DNA of 64,000 nt. Source: Sphaerospermopsis kisseleviana NIES-73. Lineage in GTDB: Bacteria; Cyanobacteriota; Cyanobacteriia; Cyanobacteriales; Nostocaceae. The DNA is taken from NCBI RefSeq assembly GCF_002368075.1, contig NZ_AP018314.1, positions 595,254-659,253 on the forward strand, in the 5' to 3' direction. The translations under genes were made by a program, and so were the position numbers. This document shows positions 48,948-57,954 of the stretch, in pieces (position 1 is the first letter of the stretch; each line of letters begins with the position of its first letter). The notes under the pieces were generated by a model. That model was given only the letters and a program-made list of their open reading frames with translations. It made no database searches and was not told the origin of the DNA.

Positions 48948-51278
48948 ATGACTACAAATATTGATTTTCTCAGCCATCTTAACCCCAGTCAACGCATAGC
49001 AGTTGAACACTATTGCGGACCGTTATTAGTTGTCGCTGGTGCGGGTTCTGGTAAAACTCGTGCGCTTACTTACCGTATCGCTAATTTGATTCTGCAAAAC
49101 CGTGTTAACCCTGAAAATATTTTAGCGGTGACTTTCACTAACAAAGCTGCACGGGAAATGAAAGATAGGATTCAAAGGTTATTTGCTGAACAATTAGCTA
49201 TTTCTCAACATGGTCAAAAGTTTGATTTATTACCAGAATATGAACAAACTCAATTGATATCTAAGGTTTACCGCACTATTATTAAAAATATGTGGTGTGG
49301 CACTTTTCATAGTCTTTTTTCTCGCATTCTTCGTTATGATATCGAAAAATACCAAGATGAAAAAGGACGACGTTGGAATAAAAACTTTTCTATTTTTGAT
49401 GAATCTGATGTCCAAAGCTTAATCAAAGAAATTGTTACTAAAGAACTTAATTTAGATAGTAAAAAATTTGATCCTAAATCTGTGCGTTACGCCATTAGTA
49501 ATGCAAAAAACCAAGGTTTATCACCCCAGGAATTTGAACGGGAACAGCCAAATTATCGGGGTCGGGTAATTGCTGATGTTTATAATCTTTACCAAGATAG
49601 ATTAGCACAAAATAACGCTTTGGATTTTGATGATTTAATTTTAATCCCCACGAGATTATTTCAACAAAATGAACAAGTTTTAGGGTATTGGCATCGGAAA
49701 TTTTGTCATATTTTAGTAGATGAATATCAAGACACAAACCGCACTCAATATGAATTGATTCGTCTGTTAGTAACTAATGGTGAAAACAGAAAGAGTGAGT
49801 GGGATTGGCAAAATCGGTCTGTGTTTGTGGTGGGTGATGCTGACCAATCTATTTACAGTTTTAGAATGGCTGATTTTACCATATTACTTGAATTTCAACA
49901 AGATTTTGGCGATGGTTTAGAGGATGATGATACCAGAACAATGGTAAAATTAGAAGAAAACTATCGCTCTTGTGAAAATATCCTCCAAGCTGCTAATGAA
50001 CTAATAGAAAATAACACCCAACGTATTGATAAAATTCTCAGAGCTACACGGGATGCAGGGGAAGCAATTTATTGTTATAAAGCAGATGATGAAATAGCAG
50101 AAGCAGATTTTGTGATTAATCAAATTCGCACTTTAGAACATCAAAACCCGGAATTAAATTGGGGTAGTTTTGCTATTCTTTATCGCACTAACGCCCAATC
50201 TCGACCTTTTGAAGAATTATTAGTAAAATATCAAATTCCTTATACAGTTGTCGGGGGAATGAAATTTTATGACCGCAAAGAAATTAAAGATGTTGTTGCT
50301 TATTTAAGAGCAATTAATAATCCAGCGGATACTGTTAGTTTATTAAGAGTTATTAATACTCCTCGTCGGGGAATTGGTAAAGCTACTATTGACGCTTTGA
50401 TGAATGCTTCCCAACAATTAGGTACAACTTTATGGGAAATATTAAGTGATGAAACATCAGTAAATACTTTAGCTGGACGTGCAGCCAAGTCTGTGAATGG
50501 TTTTGCTAGTATAATTCAGAAATGGCAAGAACAAATTACAAAAATTCCCGGTTCTGAGATTTTAGAAGGAATTTTAGATGATTCTAACTATATTCGGGAT
50601 TTGATGGAACAGGGAACGGATGAAGCTGATAATAGAATCAGTAACGTCAAAGAATTGTTTAACGCTATCACTCAATTTGAAGACGATAATAAAGGTGATG
50701 ATATTTCCTTGCAAGCATTTTTGCAAAGTGCGGCGTTAAGTTCTGATTTAGATAATTTAAAAGAAGGACAAACAGCAGTTTCTTTAATGACTTTGCACGC
50801 TTCTAAAGGTTTAGAATTTCCTGTAGTATTTTTAGTTGGGTTAGAACAGGGGTTATTTCCTGGTTATCGTTCTTTGCAAGATCCCGCATCTTTAGAAGAA
50901 GAGAGACGTTTGTGTTATGTGGGGATAACACGCGCTAAGGAAAGATTGTATTTATCCCATGCCAGAGAAAGAAGGTTGTATGGTAGTAGAGAACCAGCTT
51001 TGCGATCGCAATTTTTGGAAGAACTACCCCCAGATTTATTAACCACCAAACGGAAAAATACCCGTACTTTCACTAAATCACCATCAGCAAAAACAAATAA
51101 TCAAAGCATATCAGAAAATTGGCAAGTAGGCGAAAAAGTCTTACATAAAACTTTTGGCATTGGTGAAATTACTCATGTTTTTGGAACGGGTAATAAGATA
51201 TCTGTAGCGATTAAATTTGCTAGTTTAGGTCAAAAAATCATTGATCCGAAAGTAGCGCAGTTGCAAAGGATGGAATAA
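48948..51278 (+). CDS. pcrA: UvrD/PcrA-family DNA helicase
   Basis: The 776-residue SF1A 3'-5' helicase has motif Q/I NPSQRIAVEHYCGPLLVVAGAGSGKTR, Ia VTFTNKAAREMKDR, II VDEYQDTN, III GDADQSIYSFRMAD, IV ENYRS, V SLMTLHASKGLEFPVVFLVGLEQG and VI EEERRLCYVGITRAK. The C-terminal tail contains VLHKTFGIGEI, the Tudor-like RNA-polymerase contact found in PcrA/UvrD. It acts in repair and replication-transcription conflicts. It is complete and looks like housekeeping. Confidence 0.95.
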   Translation: MTTNIDFLSHLNPSQRIAVEHYCGPLLVVAGAGSGKTRALTYRIANLILQNRVNPENILAVTFTNKAAREMKDRIQRLFAEQLAISQHGQKFDLLPEYEQTQLISKVYRTIIKNMWCGTFHSLFSRILRYDIEKYQDEKGRRWNKNFSIFDESDVQSLIKEIVTKELNLDSKKFDPKSVRYAISNAKNQGLSPQEFEREQPNYRGRVIADVYNLYQDRLAQNNALDFDDLILIPTRLFQQNEQVLGYWHRKFCHILVDEYQDTNRTQYELIRLLVTNGENRKSEWDWQNRSVFVVGDADQSIYSFRMADFTILLEFQQDFGDGLEDDDTRTMVKLEENYRSCENILQAANELIENNTQRIDKILRATRDAGEAIYCYKADDEIAEADFVINQIRTLEHQNPELNWGSFAILYRTNAQSRPFEELLVKYQIPYTVVGGMKFYDRKEIKDVVAYLRAINNPADTVSLLRVINTPRRGIGKATIDALMNASQQLGTTLWEILSDETSVNTLAGRAAKSVNGFASIIQKWQEQITKIPGSEILEGILDDSNYIRDLMEQGTDEADNRISNVKELFNAITQFEDDNKGDDISLQAFLQSAALSSDLDNLKEGQTAVSLMTLHASKGLEFPVVFLVGLEQGLFPGYRSLQDPASLEEERRLCYVGITRAKERLYLSHARERRLYGSREPALRSQFLEELPPDLLTTKRKNTRTFTKSPSAKTNNQSISENWQVGEKVLHKTFGIGEITHVFGTGNKISVAIKFASLGQKIIDPKVAQLQRME

Positions 51279-51319
51279 AAGGGACTGGGGACAATTGACT
51301 GGCGCTTAGAGATATTATC

Positions 51320-52918
51320 TTACCTCAATTTATAAATTTCACCTCTATTAACTAATATCTCTGCTGTTAATAAATCCTTAACAGTTGCTAACAAAATCCG
51401 ACGAGAATCAACTTCAAATAATACGGATATTCTATCAAATCCTGCTGCGCCTGGAGGGTTAAGTTTTGCTACACATACCTGTTGATGTTGGGTATCTAAG
51501 GAACGGTAACTTTCTTGATGTTGGAGAGTGCTAGAAGTCATTCTACCTGAAGCGTCAAAAGCTATTTCTGTTTGTGTCATATCACCTAATTCCCCAATAT
51601 CTAAACGAATTTCTGTTTGTCCATTATTTGCTGTTTGTAAGGTTAACCATTGGGAACTTTGACAAGGATATTTTGTACCTTTGGTAAATATAGGATGATA
51701 AATATAACTTTTGCTGTAATTATCCCATAAACGAATCGCATAACTATGACGCAAAAAATCATCTATTTCTGTAATTTGCGTAATTGCTAACGCACCATGA
51801 CATACAGCATCAAAGGGTTTATTTAATTTTACCTTACTTTTACCAAAATAAGAAATAATTAATTGTTGAACTGCGGGAATTAAACAACTTCCTCCTACTA
51901 ATAAAATCTGTTCAATATCATTTTTAGCAATACCTTTTCTCAGTGCAAATGTTAAAACTTCATCTAACGCATCCCGTAACTGTTGTAAAAATTGTCGATA
52001 TTCTAAAATTTCTTCTAATTTTTCACGGGTAATTTTTAACTCATAAGACATAAAAGATTCATCATCAAACCAACTTTCGGAAGCAGTTTGATTTTTAGAA
52101 AGTTGAATTTTTAAACGTTCAGCAATTTCTAAAAGATTTTGATAACTGATTTTACCAACTTGTTCAGGTGTGAGATTTTGAGAACGTAAATAATCATCAA
52201 CTATCCAAACATCAATATCTTCACCACCTACATAAGCTTCTGATTTGGCTAAAACCTCAGCACGTAAGTTATGATTATTAATATTATTTTGATGAGAATT
52301 ATTAACAGTTCTCACTAAACTTAAATCCAGAGTTCCCCCACCAAAATCTACAACTAAAATTAATTTACCAGGAGATTTTACAGCATAACCTAAAGCTGCG
52401 GCGGTAGATTCATCTATAATAGAAACATGGGGAACATTTAATTTATTACCTAACTCTCGAAACCAATCTAAATAACGTTCAAAAGCACCAACAGGAACGG
52501 TAAAAACTAAATGACTAGGTTCTATATTCTGCTGTTTAATTTCCTGCCAAATAGTTTGGATAAACAACTCAGAAACAGCAACAGAATTATAACTAATTCC
52601 ATCAATTTGACGTGGTGGTGGTTGATAATCTCCAGCTAAATCACGTTTAAACTTTTTAAATAATCTTTCTGGGGGATAATTTTGAGAAAGTCCTAAACGT
52701 TGACTTCTCACACCTTCACCTAATATAATATTATGACCTGATTTAATAAACATTAAACTAGGAATAACCGGATATTCTAATCTTTCACCTTGAGAAGTAA
52801 CACCCACAAATACACGGGATAAATTAGGGAAACGTAAACTTTTAGGTTGTTGGGTATCAACTTCTAGAATACTAATTACAGTATTACTCGTACCAAAATC
52901 AATTGCAATAGTAGTCAT
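51320..52918 (-). CDS. Hsp70-like (DnaK-family) ATPase, short form
   Basis: This 532-residue actin-fold ATPase has the phosphate-1 motif IAIDFGTSNTVISI, phosphate-2 LVVDFGGGTLDLSLV, the DESTAAALGYA connect motif, and adenosine loop GGSCLIPAVQQLI. The C-terminal ~160 residues are beta-rich but lack the alpha-helical lid and the EEVD-like end of DnaK, so this is a divergent Hsp70. A membrane GrpE-like gene lies immediately upstream on the same strand, suggesting a private chaperone pair. Substrates are unknown. Confidence 0.9.
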   Translation of the reverse strand: MTTIAIDFGTSNTVISILEVDTQQPKSLRFPNLSRVFVGVTSQGERLEYPVIPSLMFIKSGHNIILGEGVRSQRLGLSQNYPPERLFKKFKRDLAGDYQPPPRQIDGISYNSVAVSELFIQTIWQEIKQQNIEPSHLVFTVPVGAFERYLDWFRELGNKLNVPHVSIIDESTAAALGYAVKSPGKLILVVDFGGGTLDLSLVRTVNNSHQNNINNHNLRAEVLAKSEAYVGGEDIDVWIVDDYLRSQNLTPEQVGKISYQNLLEIAERLKIQLSKNQTASESWFDDESFMSYELKITREKLEEILEYRQFLQQLRDALDEVLTFALRKGIAKNDIEQILLVGGSCLIPAVQQLIISYFGKSKVKLNKPFDAVCHGALAITQITEIDDFLRHSYAIRLWDNYSKSYIYHPIFTKGTKYPCQSSQWLTLQTANNGQTEIRLDIGELGDMTQTEIAFDASGRMTSSTLQHQESYRSLDTQHQQVCVAKLNPPGAAGFDRISVLFEVDSRRILLATVKDLLTAEILVNRGEIYKLR

Positions 52919-52921
52919 AAA

Positions 52922-52976
<55 letters not shown>

Positions 52977-53069
52977 ATAATAAATCAATATAATTAACTT
53001 CTCTTTATCTTCTTTGCGTCTACCCTTCGGGATCTCCTGACGGAGATTGCGTTTTTGCGTGAGATATAT

Positions 53070-53621
53070 TCAATTATTATTAAAACCTCCTGGTAAAGTG
53101 CGACTAACTTTAGCAGGATAGAGAACTTTCTCACCATCTTGATAACCTATAAACCGAATATAAACTAAATCACCTTCTTGAATATCATCACTATCAGCTT
53201 GATGTATTTGGGGATTATAATTAACCTGTTCCCAAGTTTCCCCAATCACAGTATAACCCCAACTGGCCATTAAATTATCTAAAGATGTAAATAGAGAAAC
53301 AATATTTTTAGCGGGTAAGTCAGGTTTTGTTAAAGCCATTTTTTTGACTGTGGGATAGTTGGTAAGTAAAGTTTGCAGTTGGGTAAAGGTTTCATTTTGA
53401 AAATCAGTTTTTAATTGTTGAGATTGTTGTTTTAATTCTTCCCGCAGTCGTTGACATTGTAACTCTAAATCTTTGATTTTATGTTCTGTATCTGTTGCGG
53501 TTGTATTTTGATGTTGAATAGATGTATTTTCCTGAGTTTCGGGAAATAGGAAACGCAGAATAATATAAAAGATGATAGCGAGAATTAGACCGAAACCGAA
53601 ATGATTAATTTGTTCTAGCAT
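53070..53621 (-). CDS. Membrane-anchored GrpE-like nucleotide exchange factor
   Basis: The protein has 183 residues. One N-terminal TM helix (about 9-28) is followed by a long coiled coil (LELQCQRLREELKQQSQQLKTDFQNE) and a C-terminal beta domain (QVNYNPQIHQADSDDIQEGDLVYIRFIGYQDGEKVLYPAKVSRT) that resembles the GrpE wing, which inserts into DnaK. With the Hsp70-like gene 150 bp downstream it probably acts as that protein's exchange factor at the membrane (inference). Canonical GrpE lacks the TM helix. Confidence 0.7.
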   Translation of the reverse strand: MLEQINHFGFGLILAIIFYIILRFLFPETQENTSIQHQNTTATDTEHKIKDLELQCQRLREELKQQSQQLKTDFQNETFTQLQTLLTNYPTVKKMALTKPDLPAKNIVSLFTSLDNLMASWGYTVIGETWEQVNYNPQIHQADSDDIQEGDLVYIRFIGYQDGEKVLYPAKVSRTLPGGFNNN

Positions 53622-53634
53622 ATTATTTGTTAGT

Positions 53635-54123
53635 TTAATTCGGGAACAGAAATGGTTTAACAGATAAAATCATCCGCTCTAACTCAGGTTTATTGTCTAT
53701 GAGAACAGGATGTTCCCATAATCCATTTTCCCTTTCAGAGCAAGCTTTAGCAAGTGCTTGTCCGATATTCTCACGACTTTGTTTAATATCTCTTTGAAGA
53801 CTTTCTGGATTAGGGTTGAACACCAAAATAAATACTCTATTTTTTATATCTTCAGGAATACATTCTTCTACATAACTTCCTCTATTTTGATAGACATCAC
53901 GATCAATGATTAATAAGATATGTTTGTTAAGATTTTGTCGCAGTTGGGGAATATATTTTTTTTCAAATTTATCTTTAACATTTACCCATCCACGCGCTTT
54001 TTGTAGACATTCAATCTTATCCGCATCTACGTTTAAATTTAGACAAAATCCGTTAACAATATCATTATGAGCCTTATCTTCTAATAAGATGAGAAGATGT
54101 GGTCTATACTCATTTGGACTCAT
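53635..54123 (-). CDS. TOPRIM-like partner of an AAA ATPase
   Basis: The 162-residue alpha/beta protein starts at ATG 54123, giving a 4-bp ATGA overlap with the AAA gene (an upstream ATG at 54141 also exists). Visible TOPRIM-like features are an early strand followed by acid (HLLILLEDKAHNDIV), a later DxD (LLIIDRDVYQ) and FILVFNPNPESLQRDIK. This is the layout of small TOPRIM/RloB/DUF4276-type proteins that pair with AAA15/21 ATPases in OLD-like systems. I cannot assign an exact family. Nuclease activity is inference from the acidic pattern. Confidence 0.6.
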   Translation of the reverse strand: MSPNEYRPHLLILLEDKAHNDIVNGFCLNLNVDADKIECLQKARGWVNVKDKFEKKYIPQLRQNLNKHILLIIDRDVYQNRGSYVEECIPEDIKNRVFILVFNPNPESLQRDIKQSRENIGQALAKACSERENGLWEHPVLIDNKPELERMILSVKPFLFPN

Positions 54124-55241
54124 AATTCTATATCTCCACAAATTAGGTCATCAATCAGATCAACTCGATCTCCACGACCAGGTATCTCACTAATTAACCT
54201 AATTAAAGTTGGTTCTAAGTGACTTTTCCGATCAAGGAAAAAGGTATTTTCATCAGAGAATTTTTTGATTGCTTCAGGATTGTGAGAAGTTACTAAAAGT
54301 TGTCCATTATTTGTAAATGAACGTCGTAAAGACATAGTAAAATGACCTACTACCGATAGAGAAAGATAATTATCAGGTTCATCCCAAAAGCAAAAAACCG
54401 GACCATAGAATTGATTAGCAGCTAATACCACAGCACAAAGAAAAAAGCATTTTTCACCATCTGATAAATCTTGAAAATTAACATTTAAAGTAGCTTGATT
54501 TTTCTCAAATCTAACGATGAGACTTTTCACGTCTTTACCAATAGTTTCATTGACAAAATCTTGAAAGTCTGGCATAAGTTTTCGGAGATATTTGTCAATT
54601 TCTCTATAGGCCGCAGGATATCTACCCAGTAAACCAGAAAACCATTCTCCAATATTTGTACCATCTTTTTTTGGTTGTAAAGTTTCCCCGTGAGAATCTC
54701 CAGTCATTAAACTAGGAATTGGTGCTAAAATAATCATCTCAGCCAGCCAATTCTTTAAAACATAAAGACTATCATTACTAATTATTGGCATAGCTACTAA
54801 ATGCCAATCTACAGAAAACTGAGCTTCTTTATTTTGGGTATTACTATGAATAGTAACTTGAGCGTTTTTTCGAGAGTAAATTGCATTTCCATCAACTAGA
54901 AGTTGTTCTTCAAAAACTCGCAGTTCTTGAAAATTTTCTGGTAACTCTAACGCGAGAATATACTGATATAATTGATTTTTCAGTAATACTTCTATTTCTA
55001 AGCGAATGGGAACTTCAAACTTTCCATAAGCAAAATCATTTCGTCCAATAAGATTATTTTTTTCAAGTTCACGTAGTCTATTAATTCCTCTAGCAATAGA
55101 TTGAAGTACCTCTAATGCTTTAGCAATAGTTGATTTACCTGTACCATTTTTGCCAATCAATATAGCAGATGGCATATCTTTTATTTTCAGTTCAAAGTTT
55201 TCTAAACATCGGAAATTATTTACATATAGTCTTTGAAGCAT
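54120..55241 (-). CDS. AAA15/AAA21-family (OLD-like) ATPase
   Basis: The 373-residue RecF/ABC-type ATPase has an N-terminal RLYVNNFRCLENFELKI, Walker A LIGKNGTGKST (about 28-38), an ABC-like signature LSDGEKCFFLCAVVLA, Walker B FCFWDEPDNYLS, and switch His in LLVTSHNPEAIKKF. This is the ATPase half of split OLD-type systems, usually tied to a TOPRIM or other nuclease. The TOPRIM-like gene overlaps its stop codon. A role in defence or DNA metabolism is inferred. It is embedded between photosynthesis-type conserved genes (ycf35/ycf46) and a chaperone pair. Confidence 0.85.
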   Translation of the reverse strand: MLQRLYVNNFRCLENFELKIKDMPSAILIGKNGTGKSTIAKALEVLQSIARGINRLRELEKNNLIGRNDFAYGKFEVPIRLEIEVLLKNQLYQYILALELPENFQELRVFEEQLLVDGNAIYSRKNAQVTIHSNTQNKEAQFSVDWHLVAMPIISNDSLYVLKNWLAEMIILAPIPSLMTGDSHGETLQPKKDGTNIGEWFSGLLGRYPAAYREIDKYLRKLMPDFQDFVNETIGKDVKSLIVRFEKNQATLNVNFQDLSDGEKCFFLCAVVLAANQFYGPVFCFWDEPDNYLSLSVVGHFTMSLRRSFTNNGQLLVTSHNPEAIKKFSDENTFFLDRKSHLEPTLIRLISEIPGRGDRVDLIDDLICGDIEL

Positions 55242-55332
55242 AATAAAGCCGTTCCTAGAAGTAAAAAATGAAGATTCTTGGGCGGTGATATACCCATTAT
55301 AGGTTCAAATACCCAACTTATCTAAGAAATTT

Positions 55333-55439
55333 CTCGTTCCCAGTCTCCAGACTGGGAATGCCATTTTAGAAGTTCTACCTCTATTTTATCATGAGGCAGA
55401 GCCTCTTTTTTGCATTCCTTGTCAGAGACAAGGAACGAG
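55333..55439. repeat. 107-bp element with inverted ends CTCGTTCC/GGAACGAG
   Basis: The ends are CTCGTTCCCAGTCTC and GACAAGGAACGAG, with nested hairpins inside (CCAGTCT...AGACTGG; GAGGCAGAGCCTC; CCTTGTC...GACAAGG). A related end occurs near 12895. It is a non-coding, cyanobacterial dispersed palindromic element. It lies between DUF2997 and the AAA gene and can also serve as a transcription terminator. Confidence 0.75.
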
Positions 55440-55449
55440 TAATGATAGT

Positions 55450-55662
55450 TTATTGTTGTTGTAAGGTTTGATTTTCGGAAGTTGTAATCATCTCATCATC
55501 TTGATAATATTCTGGTAATAATTCCTGAGATTCTATTTCTCCTAAAGATTTTTCTAAACTTTTTGTAGTTTTCAAACAACTAGAACCAGTGGCATTTAAA
55601 ACCCGTTCCACAATTTTACCATCTTTACCAATGCGATATTCAATCTTTTGATATTCTGCCAT
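55450..55662 (-). CDS. DUF2997 small protein
   Basis: The 70-residue protein starts MAEYQKIEYRIGKDGKIVERVLNATGSSC, preceded by AAGGAAAAAT. The YRIG.DGKI.E.V....G.SC pattern is the DUF2997 signature and includes a conserved Cys. The remainder is acidic and disordered (ESQELLPEYYQDDEM). DUF2997 is commonly encoded next to DUF1257 and Ycf46, as here, so these three form a functional unit of unknown role. Confidence 0.8.
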   Translation of the reverse strand: MAEYQKIEYRIGKDGKIVERVLNATGSSCLKTTKSLEKSLGEIESQELLPEYYQDDEMITTSENQTLQQQ

Positions 55663-55765
55663 AATGATTTTTCCTTTTGTCCTTAGATCCCCGACTTCTT
55701 TTAACATCTTATCAATCAATGATTAATTTATGTCAGAAGTCAGGGATCTTTTTGTGCTTTCTTAT

Positions 55766-56140
55766 TTAAACCCATTTACCAACAACAACCCGCACCGTAC
55801 CATCTGCTAAAACTTCCTCTTCCTCTACATCAAAACCTTCAGTTTGTATGGTTTCCATCAAACTTCTATGGGCGTATTTTTGACTAATTTGATTAATAAA
55901 ATCCTGCTGATTAATTTCCGCACCCCAAAAATCTGCAACCAATTCATAAATTCCTCCCTGTTGACGAAAACCTAAATCATAACCATTAGATTGCTTAATC
56001 ACATATTCAGCATTGGTTTTATTACCCATATAACCACGAACCTGAGAATTTAACTCAACTTGATAACCTAACTCTTGCAATATTTGATGGAGAACATCAC
56101 CATTTTTAATTTGTACTTTGATAGTTGTAAAATGAGACAT
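55766..56140 (-). CDS. ycf35: DUF1257/Ycf35 protein
   Basis: The 124-residue protein (MSHFTTIKVQIKNGDVLHQILQELGYQVE...RGYMGNKTNAEYVI, GYDLGFRQQGGIYELVADFWG, YA.RSLMETIQTEGF) is the plastid/cyanobacterial Ycf35 (DUF1257) family. The function is unknown. It sits between ycf46 and DUF2997 on the same strand in close spacing, which suggests an operon. Confidence 0.9.
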   Translation of the reverse strand: MSHFTTIKVQIKNGDVLHQILQELGYQVELNSQVRGYMGNKTNAEYVIKQSNGYDLGFRQQGGIYELVADFWGAEINQQDFINQISQKYAHRSLMETIQTEGFDVEEEEVLADGTVRVVVGKWV

Positions 56141-56202
56141 AAAAAATCAACTCCTTTTTTCATTTATGAATTATCAATTGTCAATTATCAATTATCAATT
56201 AT

Positions 56203-57792
56203 TTAATCCACCTCCAACGGACCCAAACCTTGCTGCTGAGAATAAACCTTTAACTCTTCCATTAACAGTGTATCAATAGAAGCCGTTCTTGCGCCAGCTT
56301 CCGCCGCCCAACGTTTTAAACTGGTAATTTGTTCCTTAGCAATAGCCGCCAAAGGTACAGTTTCCGATACCGCATCTAAAATATCTTCTGTGTTAAAATC
56401 TCGCCTATTTCCAGCAACCAAACTACCAAAAGCGCGGTGCATACCATCAATAATTACTTGTTGAATTTCTGCACCGCTAAAGTTTTCGGTATTTCTGGCA
56501 AGTTTCTGTAAATCAAATTCTCGCAGTCGGGAAGGGCGAACTTTTTGAATGTGGACTTTAAAAATATCATGGCGTTCTTTTTCCGTAGGTAAATTTAAAA
56601 AGAATATTTCATCAAATCGCCCTTTTCTTAATAACTCGGCTGGTAATATTTGCACATTATTAGCAGTAGCCACCATAAACACGGGACTGGTTTTTTCTTG
56701 CATCCAAGTTATTAATGTTCCAAATACTCGGCGCGATGTTCCCGAATCACCATCAACCCCACTATTAATATTACCAAATGCTTTATCTATTTCATCCATC
56801 CATAATACACAGGGTGATATTGCTTCTGCTAATTGTATCATTTGGCGAATGCGATTTTCACTTTCTCCCACTATTCCTCCAAATAATCTACCCACGTCTA
56901 AACGTAACAATGGTAAACGCCATTCGTGGGCGATAGTTTTGGCTGATAATGATTTACCTGTTCCTTGGATTCCTACTAATAAAACGCCTTTGGGGTTGGG
57001 TATGCCATAACGTCGTGCTTCTTCGGTAAAAGCATCTTGACGCATTCGCACCCACTGTTTAAGATTTTCTAAGCCACCGACGTTTTTTAATGATTCATTG
57101 GCGGTGTAAAATTCTAATATTCCGGTTTGGCGAACTGCTTGTTTTTTCTCTTCTAAAACTCTATCAATATCTGTTTCGTTAACTTGTCCTTTTGCTGCTA
57201 AAGCTGCGGCTAAAACTCTTCTAATTCTGGCGCGACTTAATCCTTGACAGGCTTTGATTAATTGTTCTTTTCCTAGTCCATTTAAGTTAAGTTTTTCGGG
57301 GACTATTAATTGATGAATTAAATAATCTATTTCTTGGATGTTGGGTAAGGGAAAATCAATTACTGTAATTTCTTCTTGTAGTTCTGGGGGAATGGTTAAT
57401 ATATGACTGGTGAGGATGAGGGTTTGGCGTGTGCGTTTGAGTTGACGGGTGAGGTTTTTGATAGCACGAATAACGGGAGCATTTTTTTCTGTTTCGGGGT
57501 TTTTGAGGATAAAATGAATGTCTCGCAATACAAAAATTGTGGTTGTATTTTCTGGGGTTTTGGTAATTCTTGATAATGCACCCATGACTGAACCTTTATC
57601 AGTTCCGTTGTCATCCCAACCGGTGACGATATCCCATAATAATAGTTGTCGTGGTGTCTGGGATATTTGGGTGAGTTGTTGCAGGACTTGTTCTATTGGT
57701 TCTTCTTCGACTCCGACTATATATAGTAGGGGATAGCGGGCGCGAAGCATGAGGTCTATTTGTTGGAGTAGTTGTTGATGGGGGTTATTCAT
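56203..57792 (-). CDS. ycf46: Ycf46 AAA+ ATPase
   Basis: The protein has 529 residues. An N-terminal degenerate P-loop-like domain (1-215) is followed by a classical AAA+ module. Walker A is GIQGTGKSLSAK (about 276-283), Walker B is CVLWMDEIDKAFG, sensor 1 is MVATAN, and the Arg finger region is ELLRKGRFDEIFF. This matches plastid/cyanobacterial Ycf46. Reports link it to photosynthetic carbon regulation at low CO2. It is first in the likely ycf46-ycf35-DUF2997 unit. Confidence 0.93.
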   Translation of the reverse strand: MNNPHQQLLQQIDLMLRARYPLLYIVGVEEEPIEQVLQQLTQISQTPRQLLLWDIVTGWDDNGTDKGSVMGALSRITKTPENTTTIFVLRDIHFILKNPETEKNAPVIRAIKNLTRQLKRTRQTLILTSHILTIPPELQEEITVIDFPLPNIQEIDYLIHQLIVPEKLNLNGLGKEQLIKACQGLSRARIRRVLAAALAAKGQVNETDIDRVLEEKKQAVRQTGILEFYTANESLKNVGGLENLKQWVRMRQDAFTEEARRYGIPNPKGVLLVGIQGTGKSLSAKTIAHEWRLPLLRLDVGRLFGGIVGESENRIRQMIQLAEAISPCVLWMDEIDKAFGNINSGVDGDSGTSRRVFGTLITWMQEKTSPVFMVATANNVQILPAELLRKGRFDEIFFLNLPTEKERHDIFKVHIQKVRPSRLREFDLQKLARNTENFSGAEIQQVIIDGMHRAFGSLVAGNRRDFNTEDILDAVSETVPLAAIAKEQITSLKRWAAEAGARTASIDTLLMEELKVYSQQQGLGPLEVD

Positions 57793-57954
57793 TATGTATG
57801 AATAGGGGGATTAGTTGTTAGTTTATTGGGTTTGCAATAAAAACCTGTATTTCATTTAACTCCATCTGCTTGTTTTCTCTTAGCTCGCCGCCTGTCAAGC
57901 CTTTCCTGTTTTAGTCGTTGGGCTGTATCCAAAGCAGACAAGGTTAAAATTCGC

